From the NCBI RefSeq assembly GCF_026191675.1, contig NZ_JAKRRY010000028.1:1-64000 (forward strand): 64,000 bases of DNA, written 5' to 3'. Both the position numbers and the translations under genes were made by a program. Below the pieces are notes generated by a model. It made no database searches. It was not told the DNA's origin and was given only the letters and a program-made list of their open reading frames with translations. This document shows, piece by piece, positions 1 to 9,422 of the stretch (positions are counted from its first letter, which is position 1; every line of letters starts with the position of its first letter). Source of the DNA: Vibrio qingdaonensis. GTDB lineage: Bacteria; Pseudomonadota; Gammaproteobacteria; Enterobacterales; Vibrionaceae.

Positions 1-199
1 AATGGAGCTTACCGAGCGTCCATCTAACACCGCTACCGACAACACCATCCTAGAGCCGGGCATGGTGATGACGCTTGAGCCGGGCATGGTTTACGCACCG
101 GGCAAATCTATGGTGCATGAAGAAAATATCGTCATCACCGAAAACGGCGCGGAATGGTTGTCTGAACGCGCGGCACCTGAACTGATCATCATCGACTAA
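1..199 (+). CDS. Ectoine hydrolase-like M24 peptidase, C-terminus (partial)
   Basis: Only the last 65 or so residues are present; the gene begins before the window. The fragment carries the end of a pita-bread (M24) fold: a TLEPGM segment followed by MVHEENIVIT, where the Glu residues normally ligate the second metal, then a short tail ending in a stop at 197-199. The motif layout and the PSN segment at the start resemble DoeA/EutD, which opens the ectoine ring to N-acetyl-diaminobutyrate. The following gene resembles EutA of ectoine-utilisation clusters, which supports that reading. Other M24 proteins such as Xaa-Pro dipeptidases remain possible because the body of the protein is missing. 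Confidence 0.6.
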   Translation, partial: MELTERPSNTATDNTILEPGMVMTLEPGMVYAPGKSMVHEENIVITENGAEWLSERAAPELIIID

Positions 200-267
200 T
201 TCAACTAATCATAACAATAAGCCAAGGCACGCCCTGCCAAATGCGGGGCACTTTGCAGGATCTCATA

Positions 268-1038
268 ATGAACACTATCGAAGAATTCAAAAACTGGGAA
301 ATCAACCTTCCACACACCCAAGCTCCGCGCATTGGTCGCGTCCATATTGGTTTGGTACAACTAAGTACGGATCATTCACTGGAAATGGATTGGGCAAAAC
401 TGCTGGGTACGCAAGCGGGTATTTTTAGTTCACGAGTTTACTACAGCAGTGAAATGACGCCTGAAGCGCTCGATAAAATAGCAAGCGGAATCAGCGAAGC
501 GTCCGATCTGATTGCCTATGGCTTGCCCATGGATGTGATGGCGTTCGGTTGTACTTCCGCTTCCATCATTATCGGTGAAGAAAAAGTCGCGAAACTGCTC
601 ACGAAAAATAGAGGTGATATTCCAGCAACTAACCCTTGGACTGCGGCGCAAGCGGCGTTCAAGCACTTAGGCGCAAAGAAAATCGCCGTGTTTTCACCCT
701 ACCCAACTGAGGTCAACTTCCCACTCTATAACCAACTTACCGCTGCCGGCTTTGAAGTCTGCACGCTTGGCTCATTAGGGATAGAAAAAGATACCGATAT
801 CACCAAGATCTCGAAAGAATCCATGATGTCAGCGCTCGACCAAATCTTGCCGGACTCAGGGGCTGATCTCGTATTCATGTCTTGCACCAACTTACGTGTA
901 CTCGACCACATTCAAGAAATTGAAAACAAATTCAATATCCCTGTTGTCTGCAGCAACTCCGCGATGTTTTGGCATGCCATGCACTTAACAGGTCACACAG
1001 CACACTGCCCAGGTTACGGCAAACTTTTAAATCTATAA
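268..1038 (+). CDS. EutA-like Asp/Glu racemase / maleate isomerase family protein
   Basis: About 256 residues when started at ATG 268, which has an AGGA ribosome site; an earlier in-frame ATG at 241 has no clear one. The two cysteines expected of the Asp/Glu racemase superfamily are visible in FGCTSAS (about residue 95) and SCTNLR (about residue 206), as in maleate isomerase, arylmalonate decarboxylase and EutA. It lies 68 bases after the DoeA-like gene and 10 bases before a transporter gene, so an operon is likely. By analogy with ectoine clusters it may serve ectoine or a derived amino acid, but its substrate cannot be read from the sequence. Confidence 0.75.
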   Translation: MNTIEEFKNWEINLPHTQAPRIGRVHIGLVQLSTDHSLEMDWAKLLGTQAGIFSSRVYYSSEMTPEALDKIASGISEASDLIAYGLPMDVMAFGCTSASIIIGEEKVAKLLTKNRGDIPATNPWTAAQAAFKHLGAKKIAVFSPYPTEVNFPLYNQLTAAGFEVCTLGSLGIEKDTDITKISKESMMSALDQILPDSGADLVFMSCTNLRVLDHIQEIENKFNIPVVCSNSAMFWHAMHLTGHTAHCPGYGKLLNL

Positions 1039-1048
1039 GGAAATAACC

Positions 1049-2014
1049 ATGAGTAATACAACTAAAGGCTGGATAGCCGCGATTTTTATTGGTCTTCTTT
1101 GGGGCATCCCTTGGATCGTGGGCACACCAATCCTTGAAGTCATGGATGCGCAAGTCTTGGTATGGGTACGATATACCGTTGCTTTCATTACCTTATTTGT
1201 CATTATCCAAGTCAGCAATGCCATGGGTAAACCGCAAAAGAAAGTAGACTTCAAACTTAACTGGGAGAACCGTCATGATATCTTTTGGGCTGCTTGTTGT
1301 GGCATTATTGGTCAAGGCGCATTCAGTTTCCTTTCGTTTCTTTCTCTTGACTATATCACTGCATCTGAAAACGGCGTTATTCAAGGGTTAATCCCGATCA
1401 TCATTCTATGTGTGGGCTTTATTCGCCACGGTGAGCGCTTCACTCCTTTACAAATCCTCGCAGCTGGCGGTGCTTTTGTCGGCGTTGCTATCCTTGTTAT
1501 GGACCCATCTGTAGAAGGCAGTGGCTTTAACATTGGACACCTAATCTGCTTTGGTAGTGCCGCTAGCTTCTCAACTATGGCCTACGCTCGCGCTAAGCTC
1601 GCCGAAAAATACGGCTCTGTCGCCACCATGTACCACCAATTTGTCTTTGCTGCTATCGGCTTTGGTCTTTACTTATTGGTCGTTGGCGCTGATTTCTCAT
1701 CTGCACTTGGTATCTTTAGCTCGCCGCTACGTGTGCTCTGCATTACCATCCTTGGTGTCGGCATCTCTGGTATTAGCTACCTTATCTACATCTACGCAAT
1801 GGAGCGTGTTGGCGTAGATGGCACTGGTATGGCGCTTAACCTCATGCCTCTATCTTCTTTCGTCCTTGCTGTGTTTGCTTTGGGCGAAGCCGTAACACCT
1901 ATCCGTTTGTTGGCCATTGCCGTCGTTATTGGCTCAATGATGATGTTTATGAAGTTTGCTAACAAAAAGAAAGCCGAGTCAGCACCAACAGCAAAGCTGG
2001 CTGAAAGTAACTAA
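1049..2014 (+). CDS. EamA/DMT family transporter (first of a tandem pair)
   Basis: A 321-residue inner-membrane protein with about ten hydrophobic segments arranged as two EamA repeats, the usual size for drug/metabolite transporters. The start at 1049 has an AAGGAAAT ribosome site and follows the EutA-like gene by 10 bases. It is clearly paralogous to the next gene: both open with TTKGWIAAI and share matching segments such as SLDYIT.SENGVIQGL. The substrate is unknown; a metabolite of the upstream peptidase/racemase pathway is the natural guess. Confidence 0.85.
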   Translation: MSNTTKGWIAAIFIGLLWGIPWIVGTPILEVMDAQVLVWVRYTVAFITLFVIIQVSNAMGKPQKKVDFKLNWENRHDIFWAACCGIIGQGAFSFLSFLSLDYITASENGVIQGLIPIIILCVGFIRHGERFTPLQILAAGGAFVGVAILVMDPSVEGSGFNIGHLICFGSAASFSTMAYARAKLAEKYGSVATMYHQFVFAAIGFGLYLLVVGADFSSALGIFSSPLRVLCITILGVGISGISYLIYIYAMERVGVDGTGMALNLMPLSSFVLAVFALGEAVTPIRLLAIAVVIGSMMMFMKFANKKKAESAPTAKLAESN

Positions 2015-2016
2015 CC

Positions 2017-2997
2017 GTGAACACGACGACTAAGGGATGGATAGCTGCAATTGGTGTCGCTTTACTCTGGGGAACAGAAGGATCGCTAGCGACAATGCCA
2101 TTGCAGACTATCGACGCAAAAGTACTTGTTTGGCTTCGTTATTTGATTGCCTTTAGCGTCCTTTGCGTGGTCTTAGTCGTCGCCTCTTTTGCTAAACAGC
2201 AAACTCTCACCAAGAACCAGAGTTTAACCAAAAAACCGCCCCTTACTTTTCGCTGGAAACATCGCCAAGATATTCTAAAGCTTGCAGTATGTGGCATTGT
2301 CGGTCAGGGCTTGTTTAGCTTTTTCTCCTTCCAATCTCTCGATTACATCACTATTTCTGAAAATGGTGTGATTCAAGGTCTGGTTCCCATCGCTATTTTA
2401 TTCGTTGGATACCTTTGTTACGGCGAACGCTTTAGCGCATTACAAATACTCGCTGTTGGGGTTGCGCTATGCGGCGTAACGCTGCTTGTTTTTGCCCCCT
2501 CAACCGACGCTTCAGGACTCAATATTGGTCACTTCTATTGTTTGATGAGTGTGATGAGTTTTGCGTCTGTCACTCACATTCGAGCTCAGCTAGCCGATAA
2601 GTACGGTGCAGCCTGTACGATGTGCTACCAATTTGGTTTTGCCGCCATCGGATTTTTAGCTTACCTCTTGTCTACCGACGTTAATATTCAGACCGCATTA
2701 CTGCTTGCTCACCAACCTTTTGCCCTCACTTGCGTGATGATCCTTGGCTTATTTGTGTCTGGTATCGGTTATCTCGTCTATATCTATGGGATTGAACAAG
2801 TGGGTGTAGACAGCAGCAGCATGGCATTGAACCTTATGCCAATGTCCGCCTTTTTTATTGCAACTACGTTTTTTGATGAACCAGTCACGCCGCTTCGACT
2901 TTTCGCTATTTGCCTAATCATTGGCGCCATGATGTTATTTGCCAAACCTAGCCGTACATTGGCTCGCTCCTCACAAAGAGTCGTCAGAGACTCGTAA
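2017..2997 (+). CDS. EamA/DMT family transporter (second of a tandem pair)
   Basis: A 326-residue paralogue of the preceding gene, starting with GTG only two bases after its stop codon, which implies translational coupling. It has the same two-repeat EamA topology. Its first cytoplasmic loop is longer by a Lys/Thr-rich insert around residues 63-75. Two adjacent diverged copies in the same direction may form a heteromeric pair, as in paired small-multidrug-resistance proteins, or may be a duplication with split substrate range. Nothing in the sequence decides between these. Confidence 0.83.
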   Translation: MNTTTKGWIAAIGVALLWGTEGSLATMPLQTIDAKVLVWLRYLIAFSVLCVVLVVASFAKQQTLTKNQSLTKKPPLTFRWKHRQDILKLAVCGIVGQGLFSFFSFQSLDYITISENGVIQGLVPIAILFVGYLCYGERFSALQILAVGVALCGVTLLVFAPSTDASGLNIGHFYCLMSVMSFASVTHIRAQLADKYGAACTMCYQFGFAAIGFLAYLLSTDVNIQTALLLAHQPFALTCVMILGLFVSGIGYLVYIYGIEQVGVDSSSMALNLMPMSAFFIATTFFDEPVTPLRLFAICLIIGAMMLFAKPSRTLARSSQRVVRDS

Positions 2998-3087
2998 GTA
3001 ACGCCAATCGTATGTGATTACTCACGCTAGTGATGCCAATTGTTAATGTGCTACCATAACCTAGACTTCACTAATAAGGGGAATTTC

Positions 3088-3135
3088 ATGATTGTGTTAC
3101 ACACCTACCCGGCAACATTGGTCGCGACAAAATAA
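3088..3135 (+). other. Short ORF with strong ribosome site upstream of rsgA
   Basis: A 15-codon ORF begins at ATG 3088 right after AAGGGGAA, one of the better ribosome sites in this region. It is followed at about 3169-3194 by overlapping GC-rich inverted repeats (CCCGG...CCGGGG) before rsgA. It could be a leader peptide or the remnant of a lost gene. No product is recognised. Confidence 0.25.
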
Positions 3136-3277
3136 TCTCTCACTTTCTTGATTACTTAACGACTTATTGCCCGGTATTAATAACCCGGGGTTATGTGTCT
3201 ACTGCACACGCTTACATTTGTAAGTACCTAACCCTATTAAAATTATTCAAATCGTGTAAAACGTTTAGGTACCAACA

Positions 3278-4333
3278 ATGACTTCTATTTTTACTCATCC
3301 AATTTCTATCAATGAACTTGGCTGGAAATCGTACTTCCAACAACAACTCACACTTGATGACTATGACAACACGGTAGTCGGTCGTATTATTGCCCATCAT
3401 CGCAGTGGTTATATCGTCTGTACTGAGGAGCAAGAATTTCATTTAGAGCACCATGCTCAGCACCCTTCCATGACTGTCGGGGATTGGATCTTGCTAGACA
3501 ACGAGCAGGCTTTTGTTCGCCTACTTGAACGTAAATCTTTATTTAGTCGTAAAGCGCCAGGTTCAAAAGTAGAAGAGCAGTTTATTGCCGCAAATGTCGA
3601 CTGTGTGTTTATCGTTTGTTCACTCAATGACGATTTTAATCTCAGCCGAATTGAGCGATATCTAACGCTGGTTAACGAATCTCAAGCCGAGGCGGTCATT
3701 GTGCTCACCAAGTCTGATTTATGTCTTGATGCCGATGAAAAACGCCAACAAGTACAGAACCTCGATCCTTTCTTAATCATCGAAATGGTTAACGCACTGG
3801 ACGCCGATACACTAAGCGGACTCGCCTCTTGGTGCCATCAAGGTCAGACTGTGGCGTTTATGGGTTCATCTGGTGTCGGCAAATCAACCTTAGTGAACAG
3901 CCTAATGGCATCCGAAATCCAAGCCACCGGTGGTATTCGCGAAGACGACAGCAAAGGACGTCACACCACGACGTCTCGCTCTATGCACAAGATGTCGCAA
4001 GGTGGACTGTTGCTAGATACACCCGGCATGCGTGAAATACAGCTTACGGCAAGTGAAGATGGACTAGCAGAAACCTTTAGCGACATTGAAGCGTTAATCG
4101 CGCAATGCCGCTTTAGTGATTGCCAGCATAGTAATGAACCAGGCTGTGCGGTGAGAGCCGCATTGGACACTGGAAGTGTGGATTCAAGACGGTTAGATAA
4201 TTACTACAAACTGCTAAGAGAACAAGCGCATAACAGTGCTTCATTGGCTGAAAAACGCAGCAATGATAAGCAGTTTGGTAAATTTATCCGTTCTGTTCAA
4301 ACCGAAAGTCGCAGTCGAAAGAAAGGCTACTAG
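3278..4333 (+). CDS. rsgA: RsgA-type ribosome small subunit-dependent GTPase
   Basis: A 351-residue circularly permuted GTPase of the YjeQ/RsgA family, which acts late in 30S subunit maturation. An N-terminal OB fold (about 25-95) precedes the GTPase domain. The G4 motif (LTKSD, about 145) comes before the P-loop GSSGVGKST (about 195) and the G3 DTPG (about 247), the order diagnostic of permutation. A C-terminal zinc site is visible as C-x5-C-x-H-x5-C (about 277-291). It is flanked by unrelated genes, unlike the usual orn/psd-linked rsgA of gammaproteobacteria. It may therefore be a second, accessory copy; that is inference from context only. Confidence 0.9.
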   Translation: MTSIFTHPISINELGWKSYFQQQLTLDDYDNTVVGRIIAHHRSGYIVCTEEQEFHLEHHAQHPSMTVGDWILLDNEQAFVRLLERKSLFSRKAPGSKVEEQFIAANVDCVFIVCSLNDDFNLSRIERYLTLVNESQAEAVIVLTKSDLCLDADEKRQQVQNLDPFLIIEMVNALDADTLSGLASWCHQGQTVAFMGSSGVGKSTLVNSLMASEIQATGGIREDDSKGRHTTTSRSMHKMSQGGLLLDTPGMREIQLTASEDGLAETFSDIEALIAQCRFSDCQHSNEPGCAVRAALDTGSVDSRRLDNYYKLLREQAHNSASLAEKRSNDKQFGKFIRSVQTESRSRKKGY

Positions 4334-4394
4334 GCTTATCGAACATAGCGGTTACACGCACTTATCCTAGCAATAATTTAGCCCTCTCCTTTCA

Positions 4395-4424
4395 AAGGCC
4401 CTAATCAATAGGGCCTTTTTTATA
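4395..4424 (+). terminator. Rho-independent terminator after rsgA
   Basis: Perfect stem AAGGCCCT (4395-4402) with AGGGCCTT (4410-4417), seven-base loop, followed by a run of T. Confidence 0.85.
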
Positions 4425-4583
4425 TATCAAATTAATACAAACCATTAACATATAACACCACAAAAGCGCACATAAGGCATAATTTCATACTACATATGAA
4501 TTAAAACTGGACACATATATTCGCAACTATATTATAACAACCGCAAACACACATTCTTACAATACAATTATAAAGGTACAAAA

Positions 4584-5801
4584 ATGCAGAACTCTAGCTT
4601 GTTGGCTCGATATGCCAATGGCAATCTGGTTCTCCAGATTCTTGCGGGTATCGTCTTTGGTGTCATCCTGGCGATCGCTTCACCTTCAACAGCACAAAGC
4701 TTCGGAATGCTGGGTAGCTTGTTCGTTGGTGCGTTAAAAGCCGTTGCGCCCATTTTAGTTTTCATTTTGGTCGCGGCCTCAATTGCAAACCAAAAGAAAA
4801 ATCAAACGACGCACATGCGTCCAATCATTATTCTTTACCTGATCGGCACCTTTACCGCGGCATTGACTGCTGTATTAATGAGCTTCCTTTTCCCAACCGA
4901 GCTTACTTTGGTGGCGGGAGCAGAAGGGGCAACACCACCACAAGGTATCGCAGAAGTTCTTCACACCTTACTCTTTAAGCTCGTCGACAACCCAGTCAGC
5001 GCACTGATGAATGCCAACTACATCGGTATTCTAGCGTGGGCTATCGGTCTTGGTCTCGCCTTACACCATGCCTCAGATACAACGAAAGCCGTTTTCGAGG
5101 ACCTAAGCCATGGTGTTTCACAGATCGTACGTTTCATCATCCGCTTAGCGCCTTTTGGTATCTTTGGATTGGTTGCGGCTACCTTTGCAACGACTGGTTT
5201 CTCAGCACTCGCTGGCTACGCGAAATTACTTTTTGTGTTACTGACTTCAATGGCGATCATCGCGCTTGTGGTTAATCCAATCATTGTTTACGTCAAAACC
5301 AAACAAAACCCATACCCATTGGTTTTTCAATGTCTTCGTGAAAGTGGCGTGACAGCCTTCTTCACTCGTTCAAGCGCTGCTAATATTCCTGTGAATATGA
5401 ATCTATGTGAAAAGCTTAAGTTAGATGAAGATACGTACTCAGTTTCGATTCCCCTAGGCGCAACCATCAACATGGCTGGCGCTGCGATTACTATCACTGT
5501 ACTCACGTTAGCTGCTGTACACACAATGGGTATCGAAGTAGATTTATTAACGGCGCTGCTATTGAGCATTGTTGCGGCAGTCTCGGCGTGTGGTGCCTCA
5601 GGTGTCGCAGGTGGATCACTACTACTCATACCCCTAGCATGTGGGCTATTTGGGATTTCCAACGACGTTGCTATGCAGGTTGTTGCGGTAGGCTTTATTA
5701 TTGGTGTTATTCAAGATTCTGCTGAAACCGCGCTGAACAGTTCGACAGACGTCGTCTTCACCGCTGCGGTATGTAAAGCAGAACAAGCCAAATTGAGCTA
5801 G
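4584..5801 (+). CDS. sstT: Serine/threonine:Na+ symporter SstT
   Basis: A 405-residue member of the dicarboxylate/amino acid:cation symporter family, which takes up serine and threonine with sodium at the inner membrane. Eight or more hydrophobic segments are visible. The family hairpin signatures are present: FTRSSAANIPVN (about 256-267), GATINMAG (about 292-299) and a late QDSAETALNSSTD segment. Length and start (AATTATAAAGGT before ATG) match SstT. It stands alone, with its own terminator directly downstream and about 250 bases of non-coding sequence upstream. Confidence 0.95.
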   Translation: MQNSSLLARYANGNLVLQILAGIVFGVILAIASPSTAQSFGMLGSLFVGALKAVAPILVFILVAASIANQKKNQTTHMRPIIILYLIGTFTAALTAVLMSFLFPTELTLVAGAEGATPPQGIAEVLHTLLFKLVDNPVSALMNANYIGILAWAIGLGLALHHASDTTKAVFEDLSHGVSQIVRFIIRLAPFGIFGLVAATFATTGFSALAGYAKLLFVLLTSMAIIALVVNPIIVYVKTKQNPYPLVFQCLRESGVTAFFTRSSAANIPVNMNLCEKLKLDEDTYSVSIPLGATINMAGAAITITVLTLAAVHTMGIEVDLLTALLLSIVAAVSACGASGVAGGSLLLIPLACGLFGISNDVAMQVVAVGFIIGVIQDSAETALNSSTDVVFTAAVCKAEQAKLS

Positions 5802-5821
5802 TTCACTCATGATAAGATTAC

Positions 5822-5850
5822 AAAGGGCAGCGACTTTCGCTGCCCTTTTT
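5822..5850 (+). terminator. Terminator after sstT
   Basis: Twelve-base-pair perfect stem (5822-5833 with 5837-5848), three-base loop, T-rich tail. It lies between sstT and the convergent small gene and has A/T runs on both sides, so it may work both ways. Confidence 0.88.
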
Positions 5851-5865
5851 ATTATAAAGAACCAA

Positions 5866-6393
5866 TCAGTTACGCGATAAATCTCGAGCCAGAATTAATG
5901 CTAAGCCAAACACTTGTAAAAACAACGCGATGTCTTTGAATAATGCCATCTCTTTTTCGGTCGCTTGCATCTCTTCAACAAGAGTTAAATTATCCAGATA
6001 CAAGTCATCAATGATATCCCGTTGAGCTTGTTGCGATTGATTGATAACGCGCATCAACTCAGAAAGATTCTGCGTGGAAATCGCTGGAACGGGCCTCGTC
6101 GTCCAAGCAGTCAGTTCCTTAACCAGTTGCTCTTTGATTTTCGTATTCACTAGAGCGCCACCCGCCAGTGACATATCTAAATGCAGTAACAGCCCTTCAC
6201 GTTTCCTTTCCAGTGTTTCCACCTGATTCCAAGCAAGCTGAATGGAATACAGATTCGACGCTTTTTTATCGGCAAACACGGTCAAATCCGCTGTCATCTT
6301 ATCGAGTACTTGGCTTGATAGTACAATGGCCATCACATTAAGCATCAGCCCGATAGACACTGTCACCCATGTTGGGGGGAATTTGAACGTCAT
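5866..6393 (-). CDS. Small two-helix membrane protein, unknown function
   Basis: A 175-residue protein with one hydrophobic helix near the N-terminus (about 12-30) and one near the C-terminus (about 152-168). Between them lies a mostly helical, charged region, a layout like a minimal periplasmic sensor loop without any signalling domain. No family is recognised. It starts three bases after the stop of the MAPEG gene, so the two are probably co-transcribed. Confidence 0.6.
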   Translation of the reverse strand: MTFKFPPTWVTVSIGLMLNVMAIVLSSQVLDKMTADLTVFADKKASNLYSIQLAWNQVETLERKREGLLLHLDMSLAGGALVNTKIKEQLVKELTAWTTRPVPAISTQNLSELMRVINQSQQAQRDIIDDLYLDNLTLVEEMQATEKEMALFKDIALFLQVFGLALILARDLSRN

Positions 6394-6396
6394 CGC

Positions 6397-6783
6397 CTAG
6401 AAAAGTCTATCGAAAGGTAAATAGTATAAATTGGAGACAATTAAGCCCAACATCACCACCAAGGTGAGTTGCATTCCCCATACCCGTCCCTTAAATTTTT
6501 TGAATAAAATGCCATGAGCATGCAGTACTCGCCCAACAATGAACGTACAGCCCAAGGCATGAATCCACAACAGTGGCGCGCCGTTAAATTCGACTAATGC
6601 CATTAAGATAAGCGTGATAGGTATATAGTCGACAGCATTGCCGTGCGCACTTCGGGCGATTTGCAACCCTTCTACGCCGCCATCGGCATAAGCGACTTGA
6701 TTACTCCTGCGCTGTTTGATGACTTGCACTGACAACCAAATCATCAGTACCGCTAATAACGAAGCATACAAAGCTGTGACCAT
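6397..6783 (-). CDS. MAPEG family membrane protein
   Basis: A 128-residue four-helix membrane protein. Features typical of the MAPEG family are visible: an N-terminal helix, an ARSAHGNAVDYIP segment (about 44-56, compare the conserved RxxxN-E/D-x-x-P region) and GRVLHAHG (about 84-91). Bacterial members are small glutathione-linked or uncharacterised membrane proteins. It is the first gene of a two-gene unit with the downstream unknown membrane protein. Confidence 0.8.
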   Translation of the reverse strand: MVTALYASLLAVLMIWLSVQVIKQRRSNQVAYADGGVEGLQIARSAHGNAVDYIPITLILMALVEFNGAPLLWIHALGCTFIVGRVLHAHGILFKKFKGRVWGMQLTLVVMLGLIVSNLYYLPFDRLF

Positions 6784-6873
6784 TAATAATCCTTATTTCT
6801 TAATGTGTTATTTATCGTGTTAACGCATAATGTTTGAGTGTAGAACACTCTTTCGTTTTCTCCAGATAAAACA

Positions 6874-6895
6874 AAGCCCAGCATTTGCTGGGCTT
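6874..6895 (-). terminator. Terminator after glgB
   Basis: Perfect ten-base-pair stem AAGCCCAGCA / TGCTGGGCTT with a two-base loop. On the minus strand it is followed by TGTTTTAT, downstream of the glgB stop. Confidence 0.85.
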
Positions 6896-6926
6896 AATCG
6901 TTATTTAATTGTGTTCTCTTGGTAAA

Positions 6927-9110
6927 CTAACCTTTGTATTTATAGAATACGGTGGATAGTGGTGGTAGGCGTAATGCCAGTGATTGCGGCTGTGACTCGC
7001 TTTCTATCCCTTCACTATCCACAGAGCTAATCACCTCAAACCCACTACCCGCGTATTTCTCATCGTCCGTATTAAGCAGTAAATCATAGCTTCCTGCTAG
7101 AGGCACCCCTAAGCGAAATGCTTCGTGCGGTACAGGGGTAAAGTTTGATACCACCAAAATACGTTCGCCATTGTCACTAATACGCTCGTGAGCAAGAATA
7201 CTGGCTTCTGCCGCATCTTGAAGACGCCACTCAAAACCTTTCGGTTCTGAATCTAACTCAAACAAGGCTTTTTCAGCTTGGTACAATTTATTGAGATCAC
7301 GCGTAACGGCTTGAACACCTTGGTGGCGCTCAAACTCCAACAAAAACCACTGCAATTGGTCATCATGATTCCATTCACCTGTTTGACCAAATTCCGCCCC
7401 CATGAAGTTTAACTTCTTACCTGGTTGCGCGTACATGTAACCTAAGTAGGCTCTTAGGTTAGCCGTTTGCTGCCACTCATCACCGGGCATTTTGTTATGA
7501 ATAGAATGCTTACCGTAGACCACTTCATCATGGGATAGCGACAGAACATAATTTTCACTGTGTGCGTAAACCAACGGGAAAGTAATCGTGTCATGGTGAT
7601 ATTTGCGGTTAATTGGATCTTCTTGGATGTAGGAGAGGCTATCGTGCATCCATCCCATGTTCCATTTAAAGCCAAACCCTAAGCCGCCCATAAAGGTGGG
7701 CGCAGAAACACCAGGGAACGCGGTCGATTCTTCTGCAATCGTCATGGCATTAGGGAAGTGCTTGTACACTTCTTCATTCATCCACTTCATGGTGGCGATC
7801 GCATCATAGTTTTCGCGGCCACCGTCAGCGTTTGGAATCCATTGATCATGGCTACGTGAATAATCGAGATACAACATCGACGCAACCGCATCAACACGAA
7901 TACCATCAATATGGAACTGTTCAAACCAATACAGTGCATTCGACACTAAGAACCGGCGCACATGTTCACGACCTAAGTCATAAATATACGAATTCCAATC
8001 TTGATGCCACCCACGGCGTGGATCAGGATCATGGAACAATGGCGTCCCATCAAAGTTTGCTAAGCCATGATCATCAGAAGGGAAATGTGCAGGAACCCAA
8101 TCAAGTACCACACCCAATCCGGCTAAATGGCATTGTTCGACAAAATATTTAAAGTCATCTGGCGAACCAAAGCGACTGGTTGGCGCGAACAAACCCACAG
8201 GTTGATAGCCCCATGAACCGTAAAACGGATGCTCCGACACTGGCATCAACTCAACATGCGTATAACCCATGTCGGTAAGGTATGGAATTAACTCGCTCGC
8301 CAATTCACGGTAGTTAAGAAACTCACCTTGGGCATTGCGCTTCCAAGATCCTGCATGCAGCTCGTAGAACGACAGTGCTTCTTTTCGTTTTTCCGTTACC
8401 GGTCGGTTTTGCCATGCATCATCCTGCCATTGATAACGGCTATGATCATAGGTCACCGACGAGAACGATGGGTACTGTTCTGAATAGAAACCCCACGGGT
8501 CGGCTTTATGAGGCAAGCCTTCTCCATTTGGCCCTTTCATTTCAAATTTATATTGTGCCCCTTCGGCAAGCTCAGGAATAAAGATCCCCCACACGCCATA
8601 GTCAAGACGCTGCATTGGGTTGCGACGCCCATCCCACTCATTAAAGCTTCCGACTAAGCTCACCGCCGTTGCATGAGGGGCATAAACAAGAAAACGCGTA
8701 CCTTGAACCTGCTGACCATCGCGTTCCAAAGACACAAATTGCGACCCCATATGGTGATACATCGCCTTTGGGGTATGCAACTCTTCGTATTCTGCGTACA
8801 AACCGTGATATTGATATGGGTCATCAATAACTTGTTCAGTACCACTCCAATCAACAGCCAACTGATAATGGGTGTATCTCAAATCGAGGTCTGATTCTAA
8901 GACAAAACCGGATGCCGCCTCTCGAACAAGCGGTAGGCGTTCGCCCGATGCTAAAACAACGGCCACATTATCCGCACCGGGAATCCAAGTGCGAAGTGCA
9001 ATACCATCATCTTGTAAATAGGGACCTAAGAACGAAAACGGATCTGCAAATGCAGCATTCGACAATCGCTCGTATGCCTGATCTTGTCTTTTAAGCCTTG
9101 TTTTATTCAA
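6927..9110 (-). CDS. glgB: 1,4-alpha-glucan branching enzyme GlgB
   Basis: A 727-residue enzyme, the usual full length, that makes alpha-1,6 branches in glycogen. It carries N-terminal beta-sandwich (CBM48-type) modules up to about residue 240 and a GH13 catalytic barrel. Visible GH13 motifs are DWVPAHFP, GIRVDAVASM (nucleophile Asp), IAEESTAFP (acid Glu) and LSLSHDEVV (third acidic residue). A C-terminal all-beta domain ends the protein. It follows malQ on the same strand, separated by about 310 bases and a terminator, so it may have its own promoter as well as read-through from malPQ. Confidence 0.97.
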   Translation of the reverse strand: MNKTRLKRQDQAYERLSNAAFADPFSFLGPYLQDDGIALRTWIPGADNVAVVLASGERLPLVREAASGFVLESDLDLRYTHYQLAVDWSGTEQVIDDPYQYHGLYAEYEELHTPKAMYHHMGSQFVSLERDGQQVQGTRFLVYAPHATAVSLVGSFNEWDGRRNPMQRLDYGVWGIFIPELAEGAQYKFEMKGPNGEGLPHKADPWGFYSEQYPSFSSVTYDHSRYQWQDDAWQNRPVTEKRKEALSFYELHAGSWKRNAQGEFLNYRELASELIPYLTDMGYTHVELMPVSEHPFYGSWGYQPVGLFAPTSRFGSPDDFKYFVEQCHLAGLGVVLDWVPAHFPSDDHGLANFDGTPLFHDPDPRRGWHQDWNSYIYDLGREHVRRFLVSNALYWFEQFHIDGIRVDAVASMLYLDYSRSHDQWIPNADGGRENYDAIATMKWMNEEVYKHFPNAMTIAEESTAFPGVSAPTFMGGLGFGFKWNMGWMHDSLSYIQEDPINRKYHHDTITFPLVYAHSENYVLSLSHDEVVYGKHSIHNKMPGDEWQQTANLRAYLGYMYAQPGKKLNFMGAEFGQTGEWNHDDQLQWFLLEFERHQGVQAVTRDLNKLYQAEKALFELDSEPKGFEWRLQDAAEASILAHERISDNGERILVVSNFTPVPHEAFRLGVPLAGSYDLLLNTDDEKYAGSGFEVISSVDSEGIESESQPQSLALRLPPLSTVFYKYKG

Positions 9111-9176
9111 CGTTCATCTCCCTCGACCAAATCTGTCTCCTAATTGTAATTTTGTAGCATTAGAGACATCATAAAA

Positions 9177-9196
9177 AAGCCCGCGCAAGGCGGGTT
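9177..9196 (-). terminator. Terminator between malQ and glgB
   Basis: On the minus strand a GC-rich stem (GCCCGC with GCGGGT, five-base loop) is followed by six T. It lies downstream of malQ and upstream of glgB, and should partly separate glgB from malPQ transcription. Confidence 0.75.
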
Positions 9197-9422
9197 ACCA
9201 GCAATCTTTCATTGTACTTAAATCCCGTTATACAGGAAGTGATTCATTCGTGATTTTCAGGTGTAAGCGATTATAAAACACAGGATTTACACTATAAACT
9301 CATCACTACAAACTCATCCTAAAAAATGACCTTTATTGCATATAAATACAAAAAATCACAGCCTTCAGAAACACAAGTCATTTGCTCTGAATCATGCTGT
9401 GCTTTTACCGTCTGGTGGACGA

